A stretch of 64,000 nt of DNA from Thermomicrobiales bacterium (GCA_020432165.1 JAGQGU010000006.1:85166-149165); one strand, 5' to 3'. Positions 35,801 to 44,339 are shown, counted from the stretch's first letter. A program made the numbers and translations. The notes: generated from the sequence alone by a model not told the origin.

Positions 35801-35900
35801 CGCCGCTACCAATCGCGGGGCAGAGGTACTCCGGCAGGCACCGGAACTCAATCAAAACCTTCCCATCGAAGAGGAATTCGAATGCGAGGCCTGTCAATAG
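32889..35900 (+). CDS. nrdA: Ribonucleoside-diphosphate reductase, alpha subunit (class I) with an in-frame repeat insertion
   Basis: This 1003-residue subunit converts ribonucleoside diphosphates to deoxy forms. An ATP-cone covers about 12-105 (TVRKRDGRVVPYTRDRIAHAI). The catalytic part shows SSPTLFNAGTRHPQLSSCFL (first redox Cys), the thiyl Cys and finger loop NSNLCTEILLNT, CNLASINL (second Cys), and GTQSIEP-like ATIANIQGVTQSIEPLF. The C-terminus ends in ECEACQ, the swinging-arm CxxC redox pair. Residues 918-974 (35640-35810) are coded by palindromic repeat DNA and do not resemble any reductase; the normal sequence resumes before CxxC. It lies downstream of a B12 riboswitch and upstream of nrdB by 69 bases. 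The start is ATG after GAGGAA. Confidence 0.95.
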   Translation: MTDVLNAIAITTVRKRDGRVVPYTRDRIAHAIEMAWRAELGVPFPDVMDAGEARRIEAVADAVEAQLPAIVDADNAVDVESIQDIVEQQLMIAGAHTVARRYILYRDARARARQGATIRLIDQDGTEVLVNRAVIREWLEDAAGTIGAEIDRDDIEREVMASIRDGMKLAELDRAIVLAGRARIERRLVYGTFTARALLRTIYSDVVGKRVNVRDAEHFYAETFVRNIPFGVENDLLTPELLKFNLPRLAAALKPERDLKFRYLGLQTLFDRYLIHHKQQRIELPQAFWMRVAMGLALAETPDQRDDRAIEFYEMLSTFRVCSSSPTLFNAGTRHPQLSSCFLTSVEDDLAHIFKSVSDNALLSKWSGGLGNDWTNVRALGSRIHGTNGQSQGVVPFLKVVNDAAVAVNQGGKRKGAVAAYLEVWHADFLEFLDLRKNSGDDRRRTHDMHTAAWIPDLFMERVQANGSWTLFSPSDVSDLHHLYGDAFRAKYEEYELAAQDGAFPNSQTMSATDLWRRLLSATFETGHPWLTFKDPSNLRSPQDHTGVVHNSNLCTEILLNTSIDEVAVCNLASINLPTHMVNGQLDREMLGESVATAMRMLDNVIDINFYPIPEAENANQKHRPVGLGMMGFQDCLWQLGVSYASPEAMQFADESMELISWYAIMASALLAGERGTYSSFAGSKWDRDILPIDSLALVDAQRGTPVEVNRDTKLDWQPVRDAIREHGMRNSNTMAIAPTATIANIQGVTQSIEPLFTNLFVKSNLSGEFTIVNEYLIADLEQAGLWDDDMLAELKYWDGSIAAIERIPEELRRAYPTAFEIEPEWLIEAAARRQKWIDQGQSLNLYIAEPNGKRLNDMYMQAWLSGLKTTYYLRSRGATQNEKSTIDINRFGLQPRWMKNASASARVGVDRAPASDVAPGYRRWQSAALTPGERDEMSSRGSSAAPQNDTEISSGHGSGAARLPQAETSSAATNRGAEVLRQAPELNQNLPIEEEFECEACQ
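35640..35815. repeat. Palindromic repeat block inserted in frame into nrdA
   Basis: Three structured pieces lie in a row. (a) CCCCGGGG at 35644-35651 and 35681-35688 flank GGCAG/CTGCC. (b) TGTCAT (35701-35706) and ATGACA (35734-35739) are the ends of a hairpin of the kind seen as interspersed 'GTCATTCTG' repeats. (c) GGTAGC (35760-35765), then stems GGGGCAG/CTGCCCC (35766-35784) and GGCGGAG/CTCCGCC (35786-35804), then GCTACC (35805-35810). Piece (c) has the same architecture as the repeat at 564-675. The reading frame stays open. Confidence 0.8.
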
Positions 35901-35969
35901 AACGAGGTCGATGATGACGCAGGGGCGGATATCTTGCAGGATTCGCCCTCATATTGAGGATTGCTTGTT

Positions 35970-37037
<1,068 letters not shown>

Positions 37038-37042
37038 GAGAT

Positions 37043-37078
37043 GCAGGGGAGCCCGGCAACGAAGCCGGGCTCCCCTGC
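37043..37078. terminator. 15-bp perfect hairpin after nrdB (GGTAGC-family)
   Basis: GCAGGGGAGCCCGGC (37043-37057) pairs with GCCGGGCTCCCCTGC (37064-37078), and the right end continues into TACC. The stem contains AGGGGAG/CTCCCCT, as in the first stem of the element at 564-675. It lies between convergent nrdB and the secreted-protein gene and would terminate both. Confidence 0.75.
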
Positions 37079-37114
37079 TACCCATCCGGTTTGTGGCGAC
37101 ACATTAGGAGCCGT

Positions 37115-37666
37115 CTAACCTGCTGGAGTCGCTTCCGTGACCGGTGCTACTGAGCCGGCTGGCCAGATACCAACGACAAATTCGATCTCGTTGCGGCTGC
37201 GATTCTCCGGTCGGATCATCACCCGGCCTTCTGTACCGCTCTGATCCACTTGCGCCAGATCAAGCATGATGGCGCCATCGGCGTTCAGTGTGCCTTCCAC
37301 ATCGACACAGGCGAGGATCGGTGAGCGGGTGGAATCGTCCTGATGAACCACCACCGCGTAGTCGCCACTGATCAATGTCTGCACATCGCCGATATGATCG
37401 ATGTCATCAATCTCGCCCCACATTGAGTTCGGGCGATCACCGCCGGTGCCGATCTCGCTCCAGACTCGTCGCAGCGTGATGCGATCGTTCTCGAGTTCAG
37501 AAATCTCGGTGGCGTTGCGGGAGTTGGCTGCTTCGGCACACGTGGTGCGATAGAGGTAGGCGGTTGGATCGTTATCCCAGATCTGTGCCGACGTGGTGAA
37601 TCCTGGCAGTGCGAACATTGCCGCAATCACCGCAACGCCTGCAGTTCGTATGAGTTTGGATTTCAT
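37115..37666 (-). CDS. Secreted hypothetical protein
   Basis: The 183-residue protein has a standard signal peptide (MKSKLIRTAGVAVIAAMFAL, cleavage near TTSAQ). The mature part is about 155 residues, rich in Asp/Glu, with two Cys (RTTCAEAAN and LACVDVEG) that could pair. The C-terminal strand FVVGIWPAGSVAP is beta-like. I do not recognise a family. It sits between the nrdB terminator and the sugar ABC operon, on the minus strand, with no close operon partner. The start is ATG; a ribosome site GGGAGATGGAACC lies upstream. Confidence 0.6.
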   Translation of the reverse strand: MKSKLIRTAGVAVIAAMFALPGFTTSAQIWDNDPTAYLYRTTCAEAANSRNATEISELENDRITLRRVWSEIGTGGDRPNSMWGEIDDIDHIGDVQTLISGDYAVVVHQDDSTRSPILACVDVEGTLNADGAIMLDLAQVDQSGTEGRVMIRPENRSRNEIEFVVGIWPAGSVAPVTEATPAG

Positions 37667-38005
37667 GGTTCCATCTCCCTCTCTCGTGAATAAATCTCCA
37701 GTAGGAATCGCCGTCGGGTGGTCCCTTGCATCTCAGTATAGTTAACAATTCTTATGTCTACAAATTCGGATTATGAAGAGTTGTGCTCATAGGGAATACA
37801 ACTACAGATAGTATCTCTATGGCGTTATGAATGTCGTAAACGAGAGTGAACGGGGTAACAAGATGACGTCTCACCTAAATAGTTTCGGCGAACGAATTTT
37901 TGGTTCCGGCTGTTGCCTGCATGGACCGGAGATAAAGAAACCCGGAATGCACAGTTGAGTGCACTCCGGGAGTAGTAAGTCGATTGCGTTGGATTCGGTG
38001 TGATG
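37667..38005. other. Intergenic region of 339 bases, including the ABC-operon terminator
   Basis: The stretch holds no convincing gene. Its 3' part has the terminator at 37941-37970. Bases 37667-37850 are AT-rich and probably hold the promoter of the secreted protein on the minus strand; I could not define its hexamers with confidence. Confidence 0.4.
37941..37970 (-). terminator. Intrinsic terminator of the sugar ABC operon
   Basis: CCCGGA and TGCAC pair with GTGCA and TCCGGG (one A/C mismatch) around AGTTGA. On the minus strand the stem is followed by TTTCTTTAT. It lies 36 bases after the permease stop. Confidence 0.8.
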
Positions 38006-38866
38006 TTATCCCTTGACCGAACCCGCCATGATGCCGCGGACGAAGTACTTGCCGAGAACAATGTAAATCAGCAGCGTTGGCAGCGCCGTCAGCACCGCGC
38101 CCGCCATGACCACGTTCCACTCGACACTAAACGATCCGCTGAGGTTGTTCAGAGCCACGGTAATCGGCTGTCTGGCCGGATTGGTGATAACGGTGAGACC
38201 GAAGAGGAACTCGTTCCAGATATTGGTGAACTGGAAGATACCAACCACCACAAAAGCCGGGATGCTTAGCGGCAACATCACCTGGAAGAAGATTTGCAGC
38301 AGTCCGGCACCATCCACCGTCGCCGCTTCCACGAGCTCGGTCGGTACATTCGCGAAGTAGTTGCGGAAGATCAGGGTGGTGAAAGGTAATCCATACACAA
38401 CATGTACCAGGATCAAGCCAGCCATATTGCCATAGAGGCCAATACTCTGCAGGAATTTGATCAGCGGAATCAGGATGCTCTGGTAGGGGATGAACATCCC
38501 GAAGAGCATGAGTGTAAAGAGCAGATCGCTCCCCCGGAACTTCCACTTGCTGAGGATATAGCCGTTCAGCGCGCCCAGGAATCCGGAGATAATCGTTGCA
38601 GGCACCACCAGCGTGACACTACTCCAGACATTGGGGCTGAGTTTGTCCCATGCCTGGCCGTAACCACCCAGACTGAGCTTGCTGGGGAGCTGCCACATCC
38701 GGCTGAAGCTGACCACATCGGCGGTCTTCAGTCCGTTTACCACCATTACGTAGACCGGGATGAGATAGAAGACCAGCATGATGCCGAGAAAGATCAGGCC
38801 AATAGTCTTGCCGACACCCAACTTCTTGTTCTCGGATTTGCGTGGTGAACCAAGTGCTGTGGCCAT
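38006..38866 (-). CDS. Carbohydrate ABC transporter permease (MalG type)
   Basis: The 286-residue inner-membrane permease has six helices. The EAA loop is EAATVDGAGLLQIFFQVMLP, which binds the ATPase. It has an N-terminal TM (IGLIFLGIMLVFYLIPVYVMV), PYQSILIPLIKFLQ, and a C-terminal domain typical of MalG/LacG-like permeases (YIVLGKYFVRGIMAGSVKG). I placed the start at ATG 38866, two bases after the stop of the first permease gene; the frame stays open much further but lies inside that gene. It is the last gene of the SBP-permease-permease operon. No ATPase gene is present, so an MsmX-like ATPase shared with other importers must be supplied elsewhere. The sugar is not known from sequence. Confidence 0.92.
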   Translation of the reverse strand: MATALGSPRKSENKKLGVGKTIGLIFLGIMLVFYLIPVYVMVVNGLKTADVVSFSRMWQLPSKLSLGGYGQAWDKLSPNVWSSVTLVVPATIISGFLGALNGYILSKWKFRGSDLLFTLMLFGMFIPYQSILIPLIKFLQSIGLYGNMAGLILVHVVYGLPFTTLIFRNYFANVPTELVEAATVDGAGLLQIFFQVMLPLSIPAFVVVGIFQFTNIWNEFLFGLTVITNPARQPITVALNNLSGSFSVEWNVVMAGAVLTALPTLLIYIVLGKYFVRGIMAGSVKG

Positions 38867-38868
38867 GG

Positions 38869-39885
38869 CTACACGTCCTTCATTGAGCGGGCGAGGTAGG
38901 GCACGATCACCAGACTCACCATAAAGAGCATTACTACAGAGGCTGCCGCACCGGTGTTGTACTCCAGCACCTTGAATGTCTTGTCGAACATAAAGATACC
39001 GGGCACTTCGGTAGCGTATCCTGGTCCACGCCCCGACATCGCATAGACGAGATCGAAGATTTTGAGGCTGACGTGGCCGAGAATGATCAGACAACTGATG
39101 GTGATGGGTTTGAGCAGGGGAATAATGATGTCCCGGTAGAGTTGCCACATGCTGGCGCCATCGAGGGAAGCAGCTTCGCGTACATCATCGCTGATCGCAG
39201 CAAGACCGCTCAGATACATCGCCATCGCGAATCCGCTGAGCTGCCACACCGCCGCAATGATCACCGGAATCATCGCCGCCGGAATACCGATTTGCGCCTT
39301 GATGATGTCTGGTAGTGGAATAATGCTGCCGAGATCGCCAATCACGCGTGGATCGGTGATCCATTTGGGCGCAAATGGCCCCATACCCAGCTTGTCCAAT
39401 ACCCAATTGATACCCAGAGTATCGATGAGGACATTGATGCCGGTCTCCGGATTGAAAATCCAGCGCCAGGCGACACCGGTAACCACAAACGAGAGCGCAT
39501 ACGGGAAGAGAAAAACATTGCGGAAGAGCGCATTTCCGGGAATATGTTGATCCAGCAATATCGCAAAGATCAGCCCTAACCCCACCGCAAAGAGCAACAT
39601 AAAGACCGTGAAAACAATGGTATTGCGGATATTGATCTGGAAACGGGTCATGTGGAAGAGGGCATCGTATACCTTCCACCATGGATCAGCGATGCTCCAG
39701 TCGGTGATGGCACTATCCCAATTGGAAATCGAGATCCAGATGGTGGTGCCGATGAAGCCATAAACGAAAATCGCCAGGAGAATCACACTGGGTGAAAGGA
39801 GCAGAGGTCCTATCGCCCGGTCGAACCGACTCTTGTGCGCACGTTCGATCTCATGCTGGGGAGGAATCGCAACCTCGGCTGCCAT
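38869..39885 (-). CDS. Carbohydrate ABC transporter permease (MalF type)
   Basis: The 338-residue permease has six membrane helices. The cytoplasmic EAA loop is VREAASLDGASMWQLYRDIIIP. The N-terminal region (PLLLSPSVILLAIFVYGFIG) and the VGLGLIFAILLDQ, GNALFRNVFLFPYALSFVVTG and AWRWIFNPETGIN elements are those of UgpA/MalF-like sugar permeases. It contains an unusually long loop between helices 3 and 4 (about 150-195, WITDPRVIGDLGSIIPLPD). It is the middle gene of the three-gene operon and follows the substrate-binding-protein gene by 69 bases with a hairpin between. It is nearly adjacent to the second permease (2-base gap). Confidence 0.92.
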   Translation of the reverse strand: MAAEVAIPPQHEIERAHKSRFDRAIGPLLLSPSVILLAIFVYGFIGTTIWISISNWDSAITDWSIADPWWKVYDALFHMTRFQINIRNTIVFTVFMLLFAVGLGLIFAILLDQHIPGNALFRNVFLFPYALSFVVTGVAWRWIFNPETGINVLIDTLGINWVLDKLGMGPFAPKWITDPRVIGDLGSIIPLPDIIKAQIGIPAAMIPVIIAAVWQLSGFAMAMYLSGLAAISDDVREAASLDGASMWQLYRDIIIPLLKPITISCLIILGHVSLKIFDLVYAMSGRGPGYATEVPGIFMFDKTFKVLEYNTGAAASVVMLFMVSLVIVPYLARSMKDV

Positions 39886-39916
39886 CGCCGAACCTTTCCG
39901 GAACCTGATACAGAGA

Positions 39917-39942
39917 GGCGGGTGCGCACTTGCGCACCCGCC
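39917..39942 (-). promoter_or_regulatory. Intercistronic hairpin between SBP and permease genes
   Basis: GGCGGGTGCGC (39917-39927) pairs perfectly with GCGCACCCGCC (39932-39942), loop ACTT. It sits in the 69-base gap after the binding-protein stop. Stable hairpins in this position are known in sugar operons to stabilise upstream mRNA or partly terminate, making the binding protein more abundant than the permeases. Confidence 0.65.
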
Positions 39943-39954
39943 CGTAAGCGTCCT

Positions 39955-41250
39955 TTAGCTGCCGAGCTCAGCTGCTGCGGCGGCATCGGCGAGTTCCATC
40001 TGGAACGATGCCGCATCGAGCGAAACGAGCACGTTTACGCAGGCTTCACCGATAGCTGCCTGGAACTTCGGTGCAGCTGCGGCACCGTGAGCGTTGCTCG
40101 GAACAACTGCCGAATCGGCGAAGTCCGCAGCGCTCCACTGGCCGTAAGCGTTCAGCGTGCTGGCATCAACATCGGTACGGGCCGGAATGCAGCCCTTGTT
40201 CGGCGCAAAGGCGATCTGTGCTTCGGCACTACCCACCGCCTTCAGCCAGGTGCGGGCATTGTTCGGGTGGGGTGCGCCTACCGGCAACACGAAGCCATCC
40301 ACCACCGAAATGAAGATACCGTCCGTACCCGGATGCGCGGCATAGCCAATGGTGTCTTGTACACCAGCGACCACGGCGTTACCGTAGGCCCAGTCACCCA
40401 TGCTGGTGAAACCGGCCGTGCCTTCCATCACCTTGCTCATGGCACCATCCCAGGTGAGAGCCGGATGATCTTCGTTCACATAGCCGAGTACCTTCACCAG
40501 ATCCTCGCAGGCGGCCTTTACTTCATCGCCATCCCAGGCGGTGGTGCCATCCCACAGACCGACATAGGCTTCGGCGCCGAGGCGGGAGGCCAGAATGTTC
40601 TCGAAGAGTTGCGGTGTCTCGAAGCCATCCTTGGAGCCGAGGGCCAGCGCAGTGATTCCTGCGGCCTTGAGGGTATCCGCAATGGTGAAGAACTCATCGA
40701 TGCTGATGGTCTCCGCTACCTCTACGCCATTGTCAGCGAGAACCTGCTTGTTGAAGAAGACAACATTGCCGCGGTGCACACCGACCGGAATGATGTATTT
40801 GCTGCCACCGATGGTGGATTGCGCCGCCAAGCCTTCCGGAATGACATCACCCCAGCCTTCCTCTTCCCAGAGGTCATCAATGGCTTCGCAGTAGCCTGGC
40901 TCGACATAGCGGGATTCCAGCTCCTTGGCCAGGTGGCTCTGCCAGCTGTCCGGCGGATCGCCACCAGCGAGACGAGTCTGCAGAGCGGCCTGCGCATTGG
41001 AACCGGCGCCACCGGCTACCGCTGCATTGATGATTTCTACGTCCGGGGCCATGGCGGTGAAAGCTGCGAAGAGCAGATCAAGGCCTGCAGCCTCGGAGCC
41101 AGCAGTCCACCAGGAGAAAACCTCCAGCTGATCTTCGGCTTCCTGCGCTGCCAGCTTGATGCCCGGAGCCAGCGTGATCGCAGCGAAAGCTGCAGCACTA
41201 CCGAGAGTAACGGTACGACGATTCATCTTCTTTGATCGAAAAACGTCCAC
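39955..41250 (-). CDS. Extracellular solute-binding protein of a sugar ABC importer
   Basis: The 431-residue family-1 (MalE-like) binding protein has a leader resembling a Tat signal (MNRRTVTLGSAAAFAAITLA). The mature domain begins EAEDQLEVFSWWTAGSEAAG and carries the usual two-lobe pattern with AAEALYLGDPPDS-like TRLAGGDPPDSWQS, GYCEAIDDLWEEEGW and GTAGFTSMGDWAYG. The C-terminal Pro/Gly segment TDVDASTLNAYGQW is also typical. The start is GTG at 41250, preceded by AAGGAG with 6-base spacing; an ATG internal at 41226 also exists. It is the first gene of the operon, under a LacI-type operator (41430-41443). It would capture an oligosaccharide outside the cell and deliver it to the two permeases. 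Confidence 0.9.
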   Translation of the reverse strand: MDVFRSKKMNRRTVTLGSAAAFAAITLAPGIKLAAQEAEDQLEVFSWWTAGSEAAGLDLLFAAFTAMAPDVEIINAAVAGGAGSNAQAALQTRLAGGDPPDSWQSHLAKELESRYVEPGYCEAIDDLWEEEGWGDVIPEGLAAQSTIGGSKYIIPVGVHRGNVVFFNKQVLADNGVEVAETISIDEFFTIADTLKAAGITALALGSKDGFETPQLFENILASRLGAEAYVGLWDGTTAWDGDEVKAACEDLVKVLGYVNEDHPALTWDGAMSKVMEGTAGFTSMGDWAYGNAVVAGVQDTIGYAAHPGTDGIFISVVDGFVLPVGAPHPNNARTWLKAVGSAEAQIAFAPNKGCIPARTDVDASTLNAYGQWSAADFADSAVVPSNAHGAAAAPKFQAAIGEACVNVLVSLDAASFQMELADAAAAAELGS

Positions 41251-41392
41251 AACGAACTCCTTTACCTGAGAACCAATACGCATTGCTCAGCGCATGCAGA
41301 AAAGCAGGAGATACACCCCGATAATGGCTGGATCCTGACCATAGATTGGCTGCGTAAAATCATCGAGCCTCCGCATGTCTGTTGACACCTGC

Positions 41393-41443
41393 AGTATACA
41401 GTGTGGATAAGACGATAGCCAGCAATTTTTGGGAGCGCTTCCA
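41393..41443 (-). promoter_or_regulatory. Sugar ABC promoter with CelR/CebR-like LacI operator
   Basis: TGGGAGCGCTTCCA (41430-41443) differs by one base from the palindrome TGGGAGCGCTCCCA bound by the LacI-family regulators CelR and CebR in actinobacteria. A minus-strand TATACT (-10 like) lies at 41398-41393; no good -35 was seen at 17 bases. The site is upstream of the binding-protein gene. It suggests repression relieved by a beta-glucoside or cello-oligosaccharide, but the cognate repressor is not in the window. Confidence 0.55.
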
Positions 41444-41554
41444 CGGAAATTTGGAAGTGATTTGCTCGGTTGCCCCGAAATGAAAGAGCTCCCATAATCT
41501 GCATATTGGGTTAGCTCTTCATTAAGTGGATGCGTACGTGATCGATTTGCTCCA

Positions 41555-42445
41555 GTGACCAGAGGCATCATCGCGTCTGTCCTCGCCAGCACCATGTTTG
41601 GGGCTATCTACTACGTGGTCACGCTCATGCAGCCACTGACAGCGCAAGATATTTTCGCCTGGCGGATGACCCTTACCGGCCCCCTGGTGACCATACTAAT
41701 TGTGCTTTCCGGCGATTGGCCGAAGGTGAAAGCGGCGCTCCGCGATGTCGTCCGCCGACCCGGTGTGATCCTGATTTACCTCATCAATGCTGCCAATGTT
41801 GCGGGGCAGATGTGGGTGTTCATGTGGGCGCCATTGCATGGACGCGCGCTGGAAGCGAGTTTGGGCTATTTTCTCATGCCGCTGGTGATGGTATTGATTG
41901 GTCGTCTCTACTACCGCGAGCCGATGAGCCGTTGGCAGATGGCTGCAGCGATTCTGGCGGTAATCGGGGTCGGGCATGAGCTTTGGCGAGTTGGCACGGT
42001 CAGTTGGCTGGTGCTCTATATCGCGATCGGTTTCCCGCTGATCTTCGTCATGAGGCGATCGTTCCACACTGCCGGAGTGGGCGGAACCTGGATCGAATTC
42101 AGCCTGACGTTTCTGTTGGCGTTTTCGCTGCTCGTTCGTTCCGGTTTCACCCACGATGTGCTGACACCGCAGCTTGGAAGTTGGATTCTCGCGCTCGGCC
42201 TCATTAGCGCCGCCAGCACACTCCTCTATTACGGCGCCAGCCGCATCCTGCCATTTCTGCTCTTTGGTTTGCTCGGCTATCTCGAACCCGTGTTGCTCCT
42301 GATGGTTGCCCTGATCCTGGGCGAAACGATCGGCCGCGATGAGTGGTTCACCTATGTGCCCATCTGGCTCGCTGTCATCTTCCTTGTCATCGAGGGTACC
42401 CGCACCTTGACGCGTGAATCGCGTCCGCTTCCTCATGCTGATTGA
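41555..42445 (+). CDS. EamA/RarD-family transporter
   Basis: The 296-residue protein has ten membrane helices in two repeated five-helix halves, as in EamA (DMT superfamily). The N-half ASTMFGAIYYVVTLMQPLTAQDIFAWRM, cited as YYVVTLMQPLTAQ and IFAWRM, resembles the RarD branch; the C-half contains LLYYGASRILPFLLFGLLGYL and EPVLLLMVALILGE. RarD was first linked to chloramphenicol sensitivity, but transport of amino acids or sugars is also described for the superfamily. The substrate is unknown. The GTG start has no strong ribosome site. It is divergent from the ABC operon and precedes the MerR-TipAS regulator, a likely co-located resistance context. Confidence 0.82.
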   Translation: MTRGIIASVLASTMFGAIYYVVTLMQPLTAQDIFAWRMTLTGPLVTILIVLSGDWPKVKAALRDVVRRPGVILIYLINAANVAGQMWVFMWAPLHGRALEASLGYFLMPLVMVLIGRLYYREPMSRWQMAAAILAVIGVGHELWRVGTVSWLVLYIAIGFPLIFVMRRSFHTAGVGGTWIEFSLTFLLAFSLLVRSGFTHDVLTPQLGSWILALGLISAASTLLYYGASRILPFLLFGLLGYLEPVLLLMVALILGETIGRDEWFTYVPIWLAVIFLVIEGTRTLTRESRPLPHAD

Positions 42446-42481
42446 GCGGCGACAGTATTCGACCGCAGTTGAAGCATTCTC

Positions 42482-42512
42482 TTGACATTGACGCAACGTC
42501 AACCTGTAACCT
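42482..42512 (+). promoter_or_regulatory. MerR-type promoter with operator in the 19-base spacer
   Basis: TTGACA (42482-42487) and TAACCT (42507-42512) are separated by 19 bases, the long spacer typical of MerR-regulated promoters. A perfect dyad TTGACG-CAA-CGTCAA (42488-42502) fills most of the spacer. It lies 30 bases before the ATG of the MerR-TipAS gene and so is probably an autoregulated promoter. Confidence 0.8.
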
Positions 42513-42541
42513 GATCTCAACGTCGCGCGAAGGAGGGTGAC

Positions 42542-43297
42542 ATGAAGCAATTGTGGACGATTCAGGAGGTCGCGAAAGCTGCCGGTACCACCAGTCGCAC
42601 CCTTCGCCATTACGACGCCATCGGACTCCTGCCGCCCGCATCCCTGGGTGAGAACGGCTATCGCCTTTATGATGCCGCCGCGCTGATTCGACTGCAGCGA
42701 ATTCTGGCGTTGCGGAATTTGGGGCTTGGTTTGCCGGATATCGCTCGAGTGCTGGATGACGGCTTGTCCGCCGAGGATGCTCTGGCCGCGTTGGAGCAGC
42801 AACTCCTGCTGGAAACGACGCGACTGGAACGACAGATCGCCTCAATCCGGCGCACACGTATCGCATTACAGAAAGGACGGTCACCGATGACCGAGAACAT
42901 GTTTGATGGATTTCAGCACGAACAGTACAAGGAAGAGGTAGAAGAGCGCTGGGGCGCAGACGCCTATGCCCGCTCGGACGCCTGGTGGAAGAGCAAGAGC
43001 GATGCGGAGAAGCTCGCCTGGCAACAGAAGCTCTCCGCTTTGAACAACGACTGGCAGGATGCCGTCGCTCGAGGTGTTGATGTTACGGGTGAGGAAGCGC
43101 AGGCACTAGCCGCCCGCCACGTCGACTGGCTGCGTGATCTTCCGCAGGCGATGGTGCCAGATGATTTCGGGGGGTACATCCTTGGCCTCGGCGAGATGTA
43201 CGTCAACGATCCTCGCTTCGCCACCAATTATAGTGGCGAGGTCGGCGCAACCTTCGTCCGCGATGCCTTGAAGGTCTACGTAGAGACCAACCTGTAA
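42542..43297 (+). CDS. tipA: MerR-family regulator with TipAS antibiotic-binding domain
   Basis: The 251-residue protein has a MerR winged-helix in residues 1-70 (LWTIQEVAKAAGTTSRTLRH, then YRLYDAAALIRLQRI) and a coiled-coil dimer helix at about 75-110. A C-terminal TipAS domain (about 125-250) shows HEQYKEEVEERWG, DAYARSDAWW and the ligand-binding helices ending DALKVYVETNL. TipA of Streptomyces binds thiopeptides covalently and then activates its own promoter. Here the same 19-base-spacer promoter and dyad lie upstream, so autoactivation is likely. The ribosome site AAGGAGGGTGAC is strong. Ligands of TipAS outside actinobacteria are varied or unknown. Confidence 0.92.
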   Translation: MKQLWTIQEVAKAAGTTSRTLRHYDAIGLLPPASLGENGYRLYDAAALIRLQRILALRNLGLGLPDIARVLDDGLSAEDALAALEQQLLLETTRLERQIASIRRTRIALQKGRSPMTENMFDGFQHEQYKEEVEERWGADAYARSDAWWKSKSDAEKLAWQQKLSALNNDWQDAVARGVDVTGEEAQALAARHVDWLRDLPQAMVPDDFGGYILGLGEMYVNDPRFATNYSGEVGATFVRDALKVYVETNL

Positions 43298-43385
43298 CCC
43301 CAGGCATTTCCCGGATTCCGGCGTCGCCCTACAATGCCCGAAGGTAAAACCACGAGGTGCGCACGGCGGCGGAGGGCTGGTATCC

Positions 43386-44339
43386 ATGAACACAAGACCA
43401 ATTCGATTCGGTGTGATGGCCGACGATGTGGGTACTCCCGATGAGTTGATCGCATTGGCATCCTGGGCCGAAACGAGCGGGTTCTCAACCCTGCTACTGC
43501 GCGATCATGTCATCGAGCATACCTTCGGACACCAGCTCGGCCCACTCGTCGCCATGGCACTGGTCGCCGCCAGCACCACGAAACTCCGCATTGGAACTCT
43601 GGCGATCTGTAACGACTACCGTCCACCGGTGCAACTCGCGAAGGAAATCGCGACGCTTGATGTTGCATCCGGTGGTCGGGTTGAACTCGGACTGGGCGCT
43701 GGTTTTCTTGAGCCGGAGTACCATCCTCTGGGTATTCCCTTTGACGCTGCCGGAGTGCGCGTATCGCGTCTCCAAGAAGCCGTGAAGCTGCTCAAGCTCC
43801 TCTTCAGTGGGGAACCGGTTACCTTTCATGGCGACTACTACAACGTCGACGATTTCGTGAGCTTCCCCATGCCAATCCAGGATCACGGCATACCGATTCT
43901 GGTAGCGGGATCCGGTGATCGTATGTTGCGTCTCGCCGCGCGGGAAGCCGATATCGTGGGTATCCAAACGGCTTCATCACGCCTTGATGTCCCGGACGAT
44001 CCCTCCCACCGACTTGCCGATGTTGTTCAGCAGAGGATCGATATTGTGCGCCAGGCCGCCGGAGAGAGATTCCCCCAAATAGAGCTGAATGCGGTTGTTC
44101 TGGTGGAAGTCACGGATGACCGGGAAGCGGCGGCCCGCAGGATTATCGAGCGACGGGGATGGAGTGGTATCGAAACTGCGGATATTCTCGCCATGCCAAC
44201 CTATTTCATTGGGACCTTGCAGGAGATTGCCGTGCAGATTCTGGAGCGTCGTGATCGCTACGGTTTGTCGTATCTCGTCACCAGTCAGGTGCAAGCACCA
44301 CTTCTCGCACCGCTCGTGAGTGACCTTACCGGAAAGTAG
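43386..44339 (+). CDS. LLM-class F420-dependent oxidoreductase
   Basis: The 317-residue flavin/F420 luciferase-like monooxygenase has a TIM-barrel. Near the N-terminus it shows GVMADDVGTPDELIALASWAE in parts, then TLLLRDHVIEHTFGHQLGPL. Other family elements are TLDVASGGRVELGLGAGFLEPEYHPLGIPFD and the loop VSRLQEAVKLLKLLFSGEPVTFHGDYY. The second half has IPILVAGSGDRMLRLAARE, and later helices have TYFIGTLQEIAVQILE. This resembles the F420-dependent TIGR03621-type group. F420 rather than FMN use is inferred from the family; no cofactor-specific residue was proven. It follows the MerR-TipAS gene by 88 bases on the same strand, and may be its target in drug or toxin breakdown. Confidence 0.87.
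   Translation: MNTRPIRFGVMADDVGTPDELIALASWAETSGFSTLLLRDHVIEHTFGHQLGPLVAMALVAASTTKLRIGTLAICNDYRPPVQLAKEIATLDVASGGRVELGLGAGFLEPEYHPLGIPFDAAGVRVSRLQEAVKLLKLLFSGEPVTFHGDYYNVDDFVSFPMPIQDHGIPILVAGSGDRMLRLAAREADIVGIQTASSRLDVPDDPSHRLADVVQQRIDIVRQAAGERFPQIELNAVVLVEVTDDREAAARRIIERRGWSGIETADILAMPTYFIGTLQEIAVQILERRDRYGLSYLVTSQVQAPLLAPLVSDLTGK

Noticed and set aside
39835..41235. A 466-residue plus-strand frame opposite the sugar binding protein
   Set aside because: Antisense of a clearly recognisable solute-binding protein; its own translation shows no family features.
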